Shown here in pieces: positions 1 through 12,974 of a stretch of DNA of 64,000 nucleotides. The notes beneath the pieces are model-generated. The model had not been told where the DNA came from and did not search any database. It saw nothing but the letters and a program-made list of their open reading frames with translations. A program made the translations under genes and the position numbers. Position 1 is the first letter of the stretch. The number at the start of each line of letters is the position of its first letter. The DNA is from Malurus cyaneus samueli (Eukaryota > Chordata > Aves > Passeriformes > Maluridae), in NCBI GenBank assembly GCA_009741485.1, contig VKON01003655.1, positions 329,099 through 393,098 of the forward strand, given 5' to 3'.

Positions 1-2649
1 AGAGAGATGTTGAAGTTTCCCCCTCTACTCCCTTTCCAATTGTTAGATTATTTCTCTTCCTCTCTCCTGAATTCCTGTTTCCACAAACACAAATATTTTA
101 ATTTCAACATGGAGAAATCTTAAGAGTTCTGAACACAAACATCATCAAACCTCAAGTTTAAGACCACAAAATACCAACTGCTGCAGCAAGACTGGCTGAA
201 GATCACTGATCTATGATACTCCTAAGCAACATGCTGGGAAATGTTGTATATCCAAAGCATTTGATGTGCTCACAGGGAGCTAAAGGACTAAGTCATCAGT
301 GGCATGAGGAAGACTTTAGGTTTTGACAGAAACAAGCTATTTGCATTTTTACTCCAATGTCCAGAATTGTTTTTCATAGCTGGATTCAACAGTGCCAGGG
401 ACTCAAATACTTCTTGCCCTGAATATCACAGTTCAAAGTATAATTGAGTTCAATGCAATGAAAATTCTCAAGTATCCAATTAAAGATTCATCTATTTACC
501 CTGCAATTAAAACTAATTGCTCCAAAATTCATCACTGGTGAGTGGAGAATTTCAACATTTGAACCATTTATTTCTGATTACTTTGCATTTACACTCAATG
601 CAAATAAACCACCTACTAATCCAGGTATTTCTACTTCAGTCCCAGCTTCCAGGACTGATGTCAAGAGAGGTGCAAGCATGGGTTGTGGGGGTTAAAATTC
701 CCAGCAGTGAACAGGTACTGGAATCATTGTCACACTCCAGGGGAATACTAACTCAAAATGTAACTTCACTCTCTCAAGTATTGGAATATTTCACAGTGCA
801 GCTTTAATTCCAAACTGGTGTGGAAGCCAGGCAGGAATAAACAGCTGAGAGCACTGTGAATGGCCACACTTTATTGATGGGAGAGCAGAGGATTTATCTC
901 GCTCTGCCTCAGCAGGAAGCTTTGTCATGATGATCTGACACAGCCACTCATCACTTTTATAGCCTACTTAGTATCTGAAATGCAAACTGGAGGAAGCATT
1001 TCTATGGCTTGGAAATGTTACTCCTATGAGGAGTTCATTTTGATTATTATGAGCAAATGCAATTTTTTGCCACCTTCTCAGACAACCAGTTTAAGGCTGA
1101 ACCAACGCTTCCAAGAGCGTTCCAGCCAAATTCTGTTTGCTCTTGGACACACATTGGTAAGCTACTGACAATGTTCCAAGTTGGAGTATTTATTCTGAGG
1201 ATATTCTCCCCAGTTCTGCAGCACTCAGGCAGGATGAAATCCTTTTCTGAAGGGCCCTATTCCCCCTGCACTGACAACACTGCACAGGGGTGGCACACAA
1301 TGGTTATCTCCCATCATCAAAACTAAAGTGACACAGGGGCTGCAGACAACCTGGTAACCTTCAACCTCCTTTGAACCTACAGTAAGAAGAAGGAAAAACA
1401 TCAAAAAGGTAAGAGCGATGGAGTCAGTGCCAGCAGTGCTCTCAGGAAGAGGCACATTTTCTTTTCAAGAACATCCTGTTTCACCCGGGGGTGAAGTGGA
1501 GGAGGCCTTATTTCTGACAGCTCAATGGGCCCCCTCACTATATTTTTGTAGCAATCTCCTAATTTAAGTATTTTTCCTCCCAAAGTCACAGCAAACATGC
1601 AATCTTTTACATCAGCTTATTTAATCAGAAGCCTCCCATGAACATCCTCCAGAACATAATACAGCAAACACAGAAAATAGCACCACACACGAGTACAATA
1701 AATAGATCCACTTCCATCCACAACTGGGAACAGCAGCAAGACTCAGCTAGTATGTTTGATCTTAGAGGGCATTTATAAATTCACTGAATTCTAAGTTCCT
1801 TGAAAAAGCATGTACCAGAAGATCTGCTATAATATGAAAACATCTGCTGCTCTTGCCTAATGCTGAGTCAAATCTACACCAGGAATTACTGTAATTGCTC
1901 TGAAAGCTTCCCAGTTAATTCAGGGAGCGATGCTGAGTCCTGGCTCCTACTGACACCATCCCCCTTTTCCATCATCCCACGGTCCCAACCTGACTGATTC
2001 CACCAAATGTAAATCCCTCTCTCCTAGAGAAAGGGCACCTTGAGACAATCCATGGCAGGTGAATTCTGCATTTCTGGTTGGAGAATGCAATGCTTTGTGC
2101 ACAACTTCTGTTCTTAAATCCCTAATTTGGCTACAGCCTGTATTTTTATGGTGTTTATTAGAACTTCTCCTGCAAACGTGCATTTCTCAAAATACTTGTA
2201 AGAAAAATCCAGGGTCTCAGATGTACATCAAAGCAGACACAGAGTTCTATATAAAAGGTAATTACAAGATGGAAATGCCTTTAAAAATACCTGTGGCTGA
2301 TTTCTGGGCAAGAAATAAAGAACCATTTTCAAGAAAGAACAATAAAAGAATGGTGAAGTCAAAGCCTTACACTCCACAGGCACAGATCAAAGCACTTCCA
2401 AAATTAATGGAGAAGGAATGTGCTTTTTGGGACCTGTTATTGTATTCACTGAATTCATAACCTAAGTCAGACTCCTACTCTTTCCTGGACCTCCAGGTAT
2501 CCCTGCAATTAAAGGCAAAAGCTCAAATCCTTTGTCTTCTAAGAAAAGACAAATGCAAAGCCTGTTTATAGGGCAACAGAGCACGCTGAGGTGGTTACCC
2601 TTAAGGCATCATTATCTTCCATGTACTCCCAGAATCCCCACCCTTTGAA

Positions 2650-2775
2650 GTGCCCAAGGCCAGGCTGGACTGGGCTTGGAGCAAGCCAGGATAGTGGGAG
2701 ATGTCCCTGCCCATGGCAGGGACTGGGACTGGATGGGCTTTGGGGTCCCTCTCAACCCAAACCATTCCATGCCCA
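2650..2775 (+). repeat. CR1 LINE 3' fragment
   Basis: Diverged CR1 3' end: the stretch reads through 'ccctgcccatggcaggga' and 'tggatgggctttggggtccct' and ends in 'aacccaaaccattccatg', the standard 3'-terminal order in sense orientation. It is truncated at the 5' side, as nearly all CR1 copies are. Confidence 0.75.
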
Positions 2776-3198
2776 GGGAAGTACTGTCAAATTCAAACCA
2801 TACTTGGAAGAAACAATGCACATTCCCCGTGTGGGAATGCTCAGGGAAGTCAGCTCAGGAACAACACCCAACTGACCTAATAAACCAGAATATCCAAAAA
2901 ACCCCAGATCCAATCAGCTACAAACTGAACTCAACAGTCAGAATGCACTTCTCAAGACCTTTCATCTCTTCATCCTTCAAACATGAGCCCACAGAAGCAC
3001 ATCTGGGTGCACTCAGGGCTTCCAGCCATGAGTAAAACCCATGCCCAGCCCAGCAGCTCTGACCTATCCCACGCTGTGGGTCAAAAAACCCAGCAGATAT
3101 GCAAACCTAAATACCAAGGTCTAGACTTAAACCATCTGCTCTTATCTGCTAAAGTTGCAATTTTGTAATTTTTTTTTTTTATTACTTGGCATTATTTT

Positions 3199-3295
3199 AT
3201 AGAAACATGGAATGATTTTGGTTGGAAGGGATCTCAAAGATCATCTAGTTCCAACCCCCTGCCATGGGCTGGAAACCTTCCCCTGCTGTTCCAGT
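3199..3295 (-). repeat. CR1 LINE 3' fragment
   Basis: Antisense CR1 3' end: 'catggaatgattttggttgg' is followed by 'aagggatctcaaagatcatc' and 'ccaaccccctgccatggg'. This is the reverse complement of the canonical CR1 terminus, so the element lies on the minus strand. Confidence 0.8.
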
Positions 3296-6200
3296 CAGTC
3301 TGCACACTCACATTTTAGTTTCCTCTCCCTATTCTTGTGACTGCTAATAGTTTCAAAAGCGTGGGCTAAACTCCTGCACAGAAATATTCAGCAGGCTGTG
3401 CGAAGAACGTGGAAAGTTCCATCCTTTTGCTGAAGCTACTGTTATTTTTATTTTCTAAAGGCAAAACATTTATATCCAAAGTACTTTATATAGTTTTTCA
3501 TTCAATATATCATCTTCTTGGATGCCTAAAAATCTCTCTCCATTACACAGTGAGCAGCCAGGTTGAAAACCCTAGCTGTAAGACAAAACGTTTTAAAAGT
3601 GGGGGGGGGGGGGGGAAAGAACAGATATCCAGTTTTGGTCAGTGCTCCTGGGATCTCACTGACAGCTCAATTTGCAGCCCAACTCCTCCAGCAGCCACAA
3701 CTCCTCCTCCTACCAATCCCAACCTCCTGCATCCAAAATGAAAAAAGCCCTTTTAATCTTCAAAGCATGGCCACAAAGTCAATCTCAACTTAGCACACTT
3801 TTAAATTTTCTTTTTAATTATCCAATTGGGAGAGTTATGCCCTTCTTGCTCAGTGACCTTTCACTCCTTCGAGATTAGTTCAAAATCTTTCCTGGGAATA
3901 ATCAGTGAAATTATACCACTTGCAGAGGAAACGTTCCAAGGCTGAGGGGGAGAGCCAGCGTGACTCTCCACGTGCAGGAATCTTTGCTGTGCTCCCAGAA
4001 CCCTCAGTTCTGCAGGACAAGTGTCCTCTGGCTCCAGGAGTGCTGGGAGTGCAATCCTGGCACAGCTGCCCTGACCCCTTCCCAGAGAGAGCTGGCACCA
4101 CATGGAGTTTGGAGCCCCTGACCTGGAGCCAAACCTCAAAACAGCAGGAGAACCGTTCTGCTGAAACTGTCAAAAGGCAGGGCACAAGCAGATAATCTCT
4201 TGGTGTCACAGAGCAACAACAGATGCCATTATTCAATGCATTAGCAACAGTAGATGCTAATACTCCTACCAATATCTGCCGACCAACTGCGTGTCCTGGG
4301 AGCTTTGGTCACTAAGCACAGCCTGATTTCCCACAGCCCACAGAAAAATTAATTAAAACATTAAAATTAAATCATTATTGCCATGAATGATTTTTAAGTC
4401 AAACCGGCACTCCTTACTCCCTGCCCACACACCAAACAACTGTAAGCAGCCCTGGGTTTGATTCCCACACGTTAAGCCAACCAATTACTAATTTATTAAT
4501 TTCACAACAAGCCTGGAAGTGTTTATGGAGACAGGCCTGTGTTTAGGCAGACTTGCTGGGTGACTCCCTGTGTTCCTATTTCAGGCAGGCTCAGGTGAAA
4601 GTGGCTCTTCCCCAGCCATCAGCAGCGATCTCCTCATTAATGTGCATTTGTCCATCCATGCTCTGAATCCACAGGGGGAATCAGGGGAGCAGGAGGGGCC
4701 CAGGACCTGTTGGAGCCCAGCTGCCACTTCACCCCCATGTCACATAATGTCACCATGCAGAGACGAGGGTTGTAATTCAGTGCTATGGCTTTGAAGATTT
4801 TCCTCCCTGTGTAAGCAGGTAATTAAGAATGCATTAAATATATATTTATGCATTAAATATCCCTGCAAGCAAGAGACCTGTAAAGAAGGTTAAGTGGCTT
4901 CTCCAGCTGAAGGGACAAAAACAGAACAGCCAGTTTAACACCCAACTAACTGCTCAGGAAAAGCAGAAAGAATTATAATATTTTAGGAGTTCACATTACT
5001 TACAATAATATTTATACCAACCATAGGTTATTTGAAGGAAAACATTTTGTTTTCAGCAAGACTTTTTAAAAAAGTGTTTTGACAGAAATTAGTGAAATAC
5101 TTTTTTGTGATTTCTGTCAGTAAACCAATCATTTTTAACCAATATACTGTGGGTTTAAATTGTACCTTACTGGCTGCTTCATCTTCAGGGCTCTTTGGCA
5201 GATGTGTTTTGGCATTGCTTTTAACAAAACAATCTCAAGTATTTTACTTTATTGGCATCAGATAAAGGCAAAGCTTCTTTGCTGCTGCTGCTATTTGACA
5301 CAACAGTACTTCAGCACACATTTTACGCTTTGAATAATTAGGAGAAAAGACCAATGCAGATGGAGTGTGCCTAAGTGAGATCGAAAATGTGGCTAATACT
5401 GACCATAAAATCTTTACCAAACCCCAGCAGCCCACAAGGGGAGCTCAGAGAGTGCTTTGGGTTCAGGTTCATTTATACTGAGAAATTTAATAGAAGGTTT
5501 AATTAACAGCTTTGCTTGATTCTATTGTGCCTGATTAGGCACCTCCATGAAAAGCATCAGATGTGTTTGATCCCCTCCAAAGCAGAGCAGCTCATTAGCA
5601 GGGGATGTTTACAGGCACCAGCAGCTCTTCCCTGGCTGCAGGAGGGGCTTTTCAGATCATGCTTTTATGAGGAGGATCACAAGTCCAAAAGAGCTCAGCC
5701 TTTCCTGCTATTTGCCAACTGGACAGATGGACAAGGAAAACATCTGACTCTCCTGCAAACCCCCACACCTGGATATTAAAAAACCCAAAAATCCTCTCCC
5801 TCCTTCATCCATTCTTTTGTTTTATTTCAGCTTTAAAAGCATCTAAGTTGAAATAGATTACATATAATAAGCATCCAACAGGCTGAATAAACCAGACAAG
5901 AGCCCTGTGAAATTACACTGGTAAAAATCATTCTGCTCAGCATAACCTCGCAAAATACCACACATAAAATTAAACTGCACCCATGCAAATGTATCCAATG
6001 CCAGCAAATTACTGGTAACTGTTATTGTTCCCATAGATGAAAGGACACAGAACAGTATGAGAATACAGTAATTACGTCTTGCACTCTGAGCCTATGAACC
6101 AGGGATCTCCAGCTCCAATTTCTTTCTTGTCAGGCTGAATCCAGATTATTCCTTATGTATGGTCTTTGTACAACAAAATGCTCATCAGGAAACCATAATC

Positions 6201-9200
6201 TGTCAGCTTTTATCAAAAAACCCAATCTGTTAAAATATAACCAAGCAAATGCTTCTTGCATTAGGAAGATTTAGTTAACTTTTAGAAATAATTAATTTTC
6301 ACCAACAAATAAAGAGGGTGGGGGGAAGCTGCTGTAACCTGTGAAGAGCTGGTGCTTTAGAGCCTGTAAAAGCAAGGATGTCTCCTTTGCATGGGTACAG
6401 TGAGGGTCTGAATATAGGATTCTCCACATGAGGTACAAGTAATATACAGAACAAAATATGTAGAATTTATGTTTTTTCCTGCCACAGAGATTCAAAGGCT
6501 CCGTAAAAATTCAAACTTTTCCACAGCACTATTACCCACTAAGTGCTATCATCTCTGAGACAGGCTCATTCCATTCAGCATCCATTCAGAAATAAAAGGC
6601 TGCTAACTTTGCAGTGTGGCATTTTACTTCCCTTCCAAGCTCCTAAATAAAAAGTGAAAGTCGTGACATGAAGTCACATGCGTATTTTACTAGATCCTCT
6701 CTGTGACCTTGAATGCTGCTAGGAACATTTACACACAACTTCCTTTAAAAGCACAACACAGCAGCACCACTGAGCTTCAGGCTGAAATTCAAGATAATCC
6801 AGGTAAGTGATAAATGAATGGAATAACGTCAGAAAAATAGGAAACCCTTCTGATGGTGACTTCTGGGCTAGGAAAGAGAGTGCTCAGCGACGCTGGGCTT
6901 GGTGGCAGACTCTAGTGATCAAAGATTTCCAGCATTTCCTTCCCATTGCTAACACCAGATCAACACTTCCAAAGGACTGGGAGACAGACAAATTCACTGA
7001 AGGCGCATTAACCACCTCAGCACATAAACACAGCCAAGTGCACTAGTGTTTAAGGCACCTTCCTATTAAAGCTGCACCCTGTTCTGTTAACTTTTACAAT
7101 CTCACAAGTATGCAACAGCCAGCAAATCACTGAAATGGACATTATTGCCCTGGGCTGCCATTTCACGGCCATGCAAAACACAAGTAAAACCAATTAAAAT
7201 GTGTTGCTCCGTTTAGAGCCTAAACTACTCAAAGCTCACACCCGAGGTTAATGCCCAGGAATGTAAGTCCATAAGACCCCTGAAACTGCCTTTCACTTAG
7301 TTTCCCACTACCACACATTACCAAAATGTTTCAGCCAATTGCTGGAACGGCATGAGCCCTACAACAGTTTGATTTAAAAATAAATTCAGACAACCAGGGA
7401 ACATGGAGCCGTTCAAAATCAAATTCAAAATCAATTTAGTGAGTCACGACATTTCCAAACAGTCAAAAACAAATAATGGTGATTCAATCCCTCCATCATT
7501 GTACTCATTTGAGGCCCATTCTTCAAGCAGTTTTAATACAAAGTGAGCATAAAGTGGGTGACAAATTCAAACAGACCCTTTTATCAGAAAGGGCAAATGC
7601 TGGTTTAATCCAAACACACATAAATCAGGTCAGTTGTTGTTTTCAGAGCTGAAAAGTTCAGATACTCCCAAGTACTGTTGGGTGGCTCAGCTCCTCCATA
7701 ACTGGACCCTTGCTCCAAAAACACAACTACCAGACAAAGTTTGTTTTCTCAGGCATTTTGCTGACGCAAGTCCAAGATCAAAACATTTCTGGTTCAGAGG
7801 ACAGATGTATCGGTCTCCAAAATATGCAACTAAAATCCAGCCATGCCATCCCCCTGGGATACTCTTACCAATACACATCGATTTATTACTGCTTGGTAGC
7901 ACAGGCTCTTTGGGAAGAATAAAATATTCTGGTTGCCTGAATGGGTCGAGAAGGAATTCCGGAAATTCTCTTTTACCAAAATAGGACAAAGTTTATTCTC
8001 TCCTGAAGCTGCTTTTTAAAAGTAATATTAAAATAAATTAAGTAAGAGCAGACACTTGGATGTTAAGTGCATTCCCCAGCCCCATCCCCTCTGTAACCAG
8101 CACCTGAGTCTTCTGGCCTGAGAACTGAGACACAGGGAGATTCAGATCATTGAATTTCTAATTACAAACTCATTAAAATAATAGTTTTACAGTTACCTCA
8201 AGCCCAGCCATTCCCCAGGAAATAATCAAATGGACCTGTAGGGTGGTAACACAGAGTGTTTCTCAACACAGGAGAGAGGACACCCAAACCCAGTGCTTTG
8301 GGACTCCCTCAGCACAGCCTGGCTGGGACCTCATGGCCAATTCATCCCTCCCAAAACCATTCAGGAGCTCTCAAAGCCCAAAAGCCCAACCCTGGCCTGG
8401 GGCCACCGCACAGCCAAGGGAAGAGTCACAGCTCCCAAGGCGAGGGATGACTCACTACTGACGGGGCTGATGACAACATTCAAGACCACAAAATCAGCTC
8501 CTCAGCCCCCTGGAGAACACTGGATTAAAAACCAGGGAGACGCATTGTGCATCGCCAGGCACGTGTTATTCCCGATGCCACACACATTCCTGCTGCTGTT
8601 TGGCAACAGAAATGGCCCAGATTTATGTTCAGTGGAAGGAATAAAATTACAACTGGAGACCTCGGAACCAGAAGTCCAGTTCTCCCTCCTCCTCCCTTTC
8701 CCCACCAACTGCCAGCAATGTCTCAACACCCCAACTGCCTTTCCAAGGAAGTAGCTCCTTTCATGGCCAAATTACCATGGCAAGAAATCTCCATTCAGAT
8801 TCATCTCCAACAGAAAAACATTCAGACAGCAAACGTTTCCTTCCCATAACCTGAAAACAGCCAAATATAATCAGATTTCTTTCCTGCCATCAAAGAAACC
8901 CTGTCCTGAGACAACCCATAACAATTATAAAAACATTTCCCCATAAAGCAAATGTGCTCCCAAGTACTGACAGAAATATTTAGTGCACCCCACAAAGTTG
9001 GCAGTGTCTGAACACATTTCAACCCTGAGAAGGCTGGCGAACACAACAAATGCTTTCATTCGTAATGATTTATTTTATTCCTGCCTTCACTGTATCAGGA
9101 TGCTTGTCTCTTACTCATCCTGCCAATATTGCCTTCCTGCAGAATTTAAATAAAATGACCTCCACTGTAGCTGTTGTCAAGCCATGTCATGACCACTGAG

Positions 9201-9444
9201 GCTTCATAAATAACACTTGATATAAATAGATTTTCCAGCAACATATAAACCATCAGTTCCAATGCAAGTAGAAGGGTTGACTGCAGTCATCTGCCTTTTC
9301 TTCTATAAGGATAAACACATAAGTAAGTGTTTGGGAGTGAAATAAACCTACTGAAGAAATGGCCCTACAGAAATTTCTGGGGCTTGAGGTTTTTTACATG
9401 CTTCACACAAAGACATTGACAGGAGCAGCCACAGAAGAACAAGA

Positions 9445-9663
9445 TCTTCACAGTAAGAAATTCCTCCCTGTGAGGGTGGTGAGGCCCTGGCACAGGGTGC
9501 CCAGAGAAACTGTGGCTGCTCCATCCCTGGAAGGGTCCAAGGTCACACTGGACAGGACTTGGAGCAACTTGGGATAGTGGAAGGTGTCCCTGCCCACGGC
9601 AGAGAGTAGGACTAGGTGGGCTTCAGGTCCCTTCCAACCCAAATCATTCCAGGATTCTATCAC
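9445..9663 (+). repeat. CR1 LINE 3' fragment
   Basis: Sense CR1 3' region of about 220 bp. It contains 'attcctccctgtgagggtgg', 'cacagggtgcccagagaa' and 'gtgtccctgcccacggcag' and ends 'cccttccaacccaaatcatt' followed by 'ccaggattctat', the start of the CR1 terminal ATTCTATG-type repeat. Confidence 0.85.
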
Positions 9664-12149
9664 CTTCCAAATGCCATCTTGCACAGAACATCAGTTCATG
9701 GTGGAGAACAGCTCCCAGGGTGTGCCAACTGCCTTCCCCTGCACTCCACATCAGGAAAGGTATCATTGCTGGAGTACAGACTAGTCATTACAGCAGTTCA
9801 GCAGCCACTTCTGGAGGAATCCATACTGACAATGCCTTAAGTTTCACCCATTTAGCTTTCAATGGTTTCCAATCAACTTACAAAACACAGCCAGTCACAG
9901 TGCCAGAGGACAGTCCATCATACTGAGGATGCTGGCAGATTTGGCTACACCAGGAAGAAATAAAACCTCAAAAGTACTGACAGAATTAAAGACAAAAAAT
10001 TCTACCTAGTTTAATTTTAAAAATGTTTTAAATAGGAATTGCATAAAAATGCAGCATCTTTTACAGATTCTTTTAAGTGAATGTGGGGAAAAAGTTTTCT
10101 GTTAGGAAAAAAACAATCATCAAACACAGCCATTATCTCAAGCTTCCTCTGAAGAAGACTCCAGTATTAGCCAAGACATGATTTCTATTTCTCCACTGGA
10201 ATTCAGCTCCCTGTGAGACTGGACTTCACGGAACAGAAATTCTCATATTAGCAAGCTTTAAAAAGCCATCCACAAACACATCATCCACTACGGACTTAGG
10301 AAGGGCTACTGGTCTAGCACAGCTCACACAGGACAAAGAGCACAAAAATTCCCAGAACAGATGTGGCTTCTGTAGAAACACAAGGCTTTTGTGGGTTAAC
10401 CCCTGACTGAGACCCCTTCAGGGATCCCAGCAGGCAGAGGACACAGCCAGGCTGGGAGGGGATGAGGGATGGCACCTGCTTAAATTGCTGGTGTCACCAA
10501 AGGAAACACGCGTCAACCTGCAGTCCAATCTTCCCACTGTTTGAAAAGCTTTTCCTTCCTATTTGTTTCCATGCTGAAAACGCAGAAGAAGCAACAGGAT
10601 CGTGCCCTGAGAGCCTGATTTCCATCCTGCTCCTTCCATCTCCTGTGAGCTGCGTGCATCGTGCACTGAAAGGGCTCAGCAAAAGCTAAGCCTGGCTCAG
10701 GGCAGCGCTCACAGCCCAGTGACAGACGGGATGGATCGTAAACCATTCACATTCGGCCTGTTAAGGCACAGTAGGAGCACAACCCAACCTTGAAAACCCT
10801 ACCGTTAGCGCCTTATCCCCAGGGCTCTGACAAGACATTTCCAAGTCCTCTTCGCATCTTTACTAAGTCAAAGACTTGTCTAAATCCATGATAAAAAGCT
10901 TAGGGCTTGTTTAACCTCCTTGCTAGCCCAAGGTTGAATATATTTCAGTGCATCTCCATGTTAACATTGCTCTAATTTCAAGCTATCTGGATCATGTCTG
11001 GGAGCTGGAAGGGTGCAAGAGCTCATCAACTACTAATCCAATTGTTCTACATATCTCAAGGATTATTTTCCAGTTTGCAAACCTCTGCTACTTGTTGCAA
11101 TAATAATCCTTTATCTACACTGAAATCACCTGGCAGATCAGTCAAGCCTGGCTCTGGCACTGCACAGACCATCAGCAGCTCGTCGCTCCAGCAGTTGCTC
11201 TGCTTCTTCATTTTACAGCCTGCATCAAACTCCACCTGCCAATAAAAACACTACCCAAAAGAGCTTTTTTTTTTTAAGCTTAAACTGGGTGATTTAAAGC
11301 TTGCTCTAGCCTGGCAACACCACACTGCAGTGAAGACACACAGATACACTAAGTTCCTTGTGAAAACAGAGCATTTGGTGTTTATTGAAAAAAAAAGGTC
11401 ATCAGCAACAGGAAGCCTATCATTTAGCTGGTACTTAACTCACACCAAGAGTCAGCTACATCAGAGAAATGACAATGTGGAAAAAATTAACCAACCAGGT
11501 CTTTACCTTGTCTTAAAACACCGCTGGGGATTTCCCTTCCCTGCCAGAATCTTCCACCGGCTCCGCTGCTGCCATTGGTATCAGCCCGGCCCTCACTCAC
11601 CTGGTAAGGGGAGCCCCAAACTGCCTCAAGGGTTGCTCTTCCCAGTGTACAAAATGATAACGACGGCTCCAAAATGAAGGGATGGGAATAAAACGGTAAA
11701 GCCTCTGTCTTGTTCGCAGCATTTGGGGAAAAAGGCAAAAGGCACTAATAACAGGAATGTATGATAACGATTGTTAGTCTTTATTCTAGCGAACAAACCT
11801 AATGGGAGGCTTGCGACAATCTTTGTTCGGGCATTTTTCTGCACTACTTACATCACTTCTTTATACCCAAAATGTACCTTAAAACAAAAGAAAACCACAC
11901 AGGATATCGAGCGGGGCTGGCAAGTTAAAAACAGAAAATTGAAATATTTACTGCCTCGACGTGCACTGACAAAGAAAAAAAAGCAACCAAATACATAATT
12001 TTAAAAGGGGGGAGGGAAACCTTTAAAGCGCATCACGAGAACGGGATCAGGGAAGAGCGAGGCTACCCCTTCAGGATCAGAAGAGAATTAACCTGCATTT
12101 CTCCATCCCATCTGCAAGCTTACGGCTCTGCCACCCATTTTGTTTCAGA

Positions 12150-12930
12150 TTAAAGGAAAACAAAATAAAGAAAAATAATGACCTCAGCGGCACAGAGAGA
12201 AGAACCACCCCGGGGATCGATGCCCGGCTGGTGCTGCTCGCCGGGCAGGTGACCCCGCCGCAGGTGCCACCCTGGGCATGCCCCCGCGCCCCTTCCCCAT
12301 CCCCTGGAGACGATGCCGAGCCGGAAAGACGCCGGCACGGAGCTCAAAAAAGGGTTTATTTAACCCACAAATGCAAGATAAAAGGGAAGGGAAGAGAGGA
12401 GCGGACGGGGCGGGTGCCGCACGGCCAAGGTGAACCGCGGCCGGGTGACATGGTGGAGGCTGAGGGGAACCGCGACCCTCCCGCCCGCGGCAGCAAGAGG
12501 CGAGCCGCGGCTGTGCGGGGATGGGGGGCCGGCATGGAGGTGACAGCGGGCAGGAGGCTGAGGAGCGAGCGCCTAGTGGAAAGCACTAAAGGGAGGGCGC
12601 GGCGAAGAGAACGCTGAGGGGAGAGCTCGGCGGGGAAGCGCCGCGGGGCCGCTCCCTCAGGGTGAGCAGCGGCGGGGGAGGAGAACGGGCTCACCTGCCA
12701 TGGCGGGCCGAAGGCGGCAATGGCGCTGGGGGCTGCGGCTCCGCTCCCCTCGGTCTCCACGGCCAGTGCGGCGGGGCCGGACGGCCCCGGCAGGCAGAGC
12801 ACGGGGCGGGACGGGCCCCGCTCCGCCCCCCACAAGATGGCGCGGCCCCACAGCTGCTCCCTCAGGGCTCGGCCGCCATGGCAGCGCCGGCGCTCGGCGG
12901 AAGAAACAGTTTCGTGTTCCCTGAGTGAGA
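12150..12930 (-). promoter_or_regulatory. CpG-island promoter of an unidentified minus-strand gene
   Basis: The island is dense in CG dinucleotides and GC-rich, bounded on both sides by AT-rich sequence. It holds 'caagatggcgcgg' (12,832-12,844), a YY1-type ATGGC motif common at housekeeping start sites, and a strong minus-strand splice donor within it. A CpG island that carries a donor on one strand is best read as promoter plus first exon plus start of intron 1. No transcript start can be placed from sequence alone. Plus-strand or divergent transcription cannot be excluded, since the plus strand also has a Kozak-like ATG at 12,878, though it meets a stop after 16 codons with no evident donor. 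Confidence 0.6.
12695..12930 (-). other. Putative first exon of a minus-strand gene (SLC23A2 by synteny)
   Basis: Read on the minus strand, the sequence runs through GCCCGCCATGGCAG and then GTGAGCCCG, a near-perfect CAG|GTGAGC donor at 12,695/12,694. The upstream edge is only estimated from the edge of the CpG island. An ATG in good Kozak context sits four codon bases before the donor (ATG GCA G|), so the exon may either encode just Met-Ala or be wholly untranslated. In mammals the gene to this side of TMEM230, on the same strand, is SLC23A2, the sodium-dependent vitamin C transporter SVCT2, whose first exons are non-coding; this match is inference from gene order only. No SVCT2 coding exon is visible in the 12.7 kb to the left. 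Another gene, or a long non-coding RNA, is possible. Confidence 0.4.
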
Positions 12931-12974
12931 AACCTCCAGTTACAGGGACATATTAACGGTTTATGCCGGAAAGA

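Larger units (their letters stand above)
1..12100. other. No recognisable coding exon; probable long first intron of a minus-strand gene
   Basis: No open frame here resembles a protein family I know, and none shows splice-bordered exon structure. The stretch is AT-rich non-coding DNA with three CR1 fragments (listed separately), a run of 15 G at 3,601-3,615 and short homopolymers. Because a CpG-island exon with a minus-strand splice donor lies just to the right (12,695), the simplest reading is first-intron sequence of that gene. Non-coding exons could be hidden here and would not be visible without transcript data. Confidence 0.4.

Noticed and set aside
7687..7989. 100-codon minus-strand frame with protein-like composition
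   Set aside because: It contains an internal donor-like GGTAAGAG and mixed residues, but I find no matching family and no convincing acceptor. It could be a non-coding exon, but support is too weak to list.
12878..12928. Kozak-like plus-strand ATG in the 12.7 kb CpG island (MAAPALGG start)
   Set aside because: It reaches a stop after 16 codons and no donor precedes the stop, so it is not supported as a coding exon.
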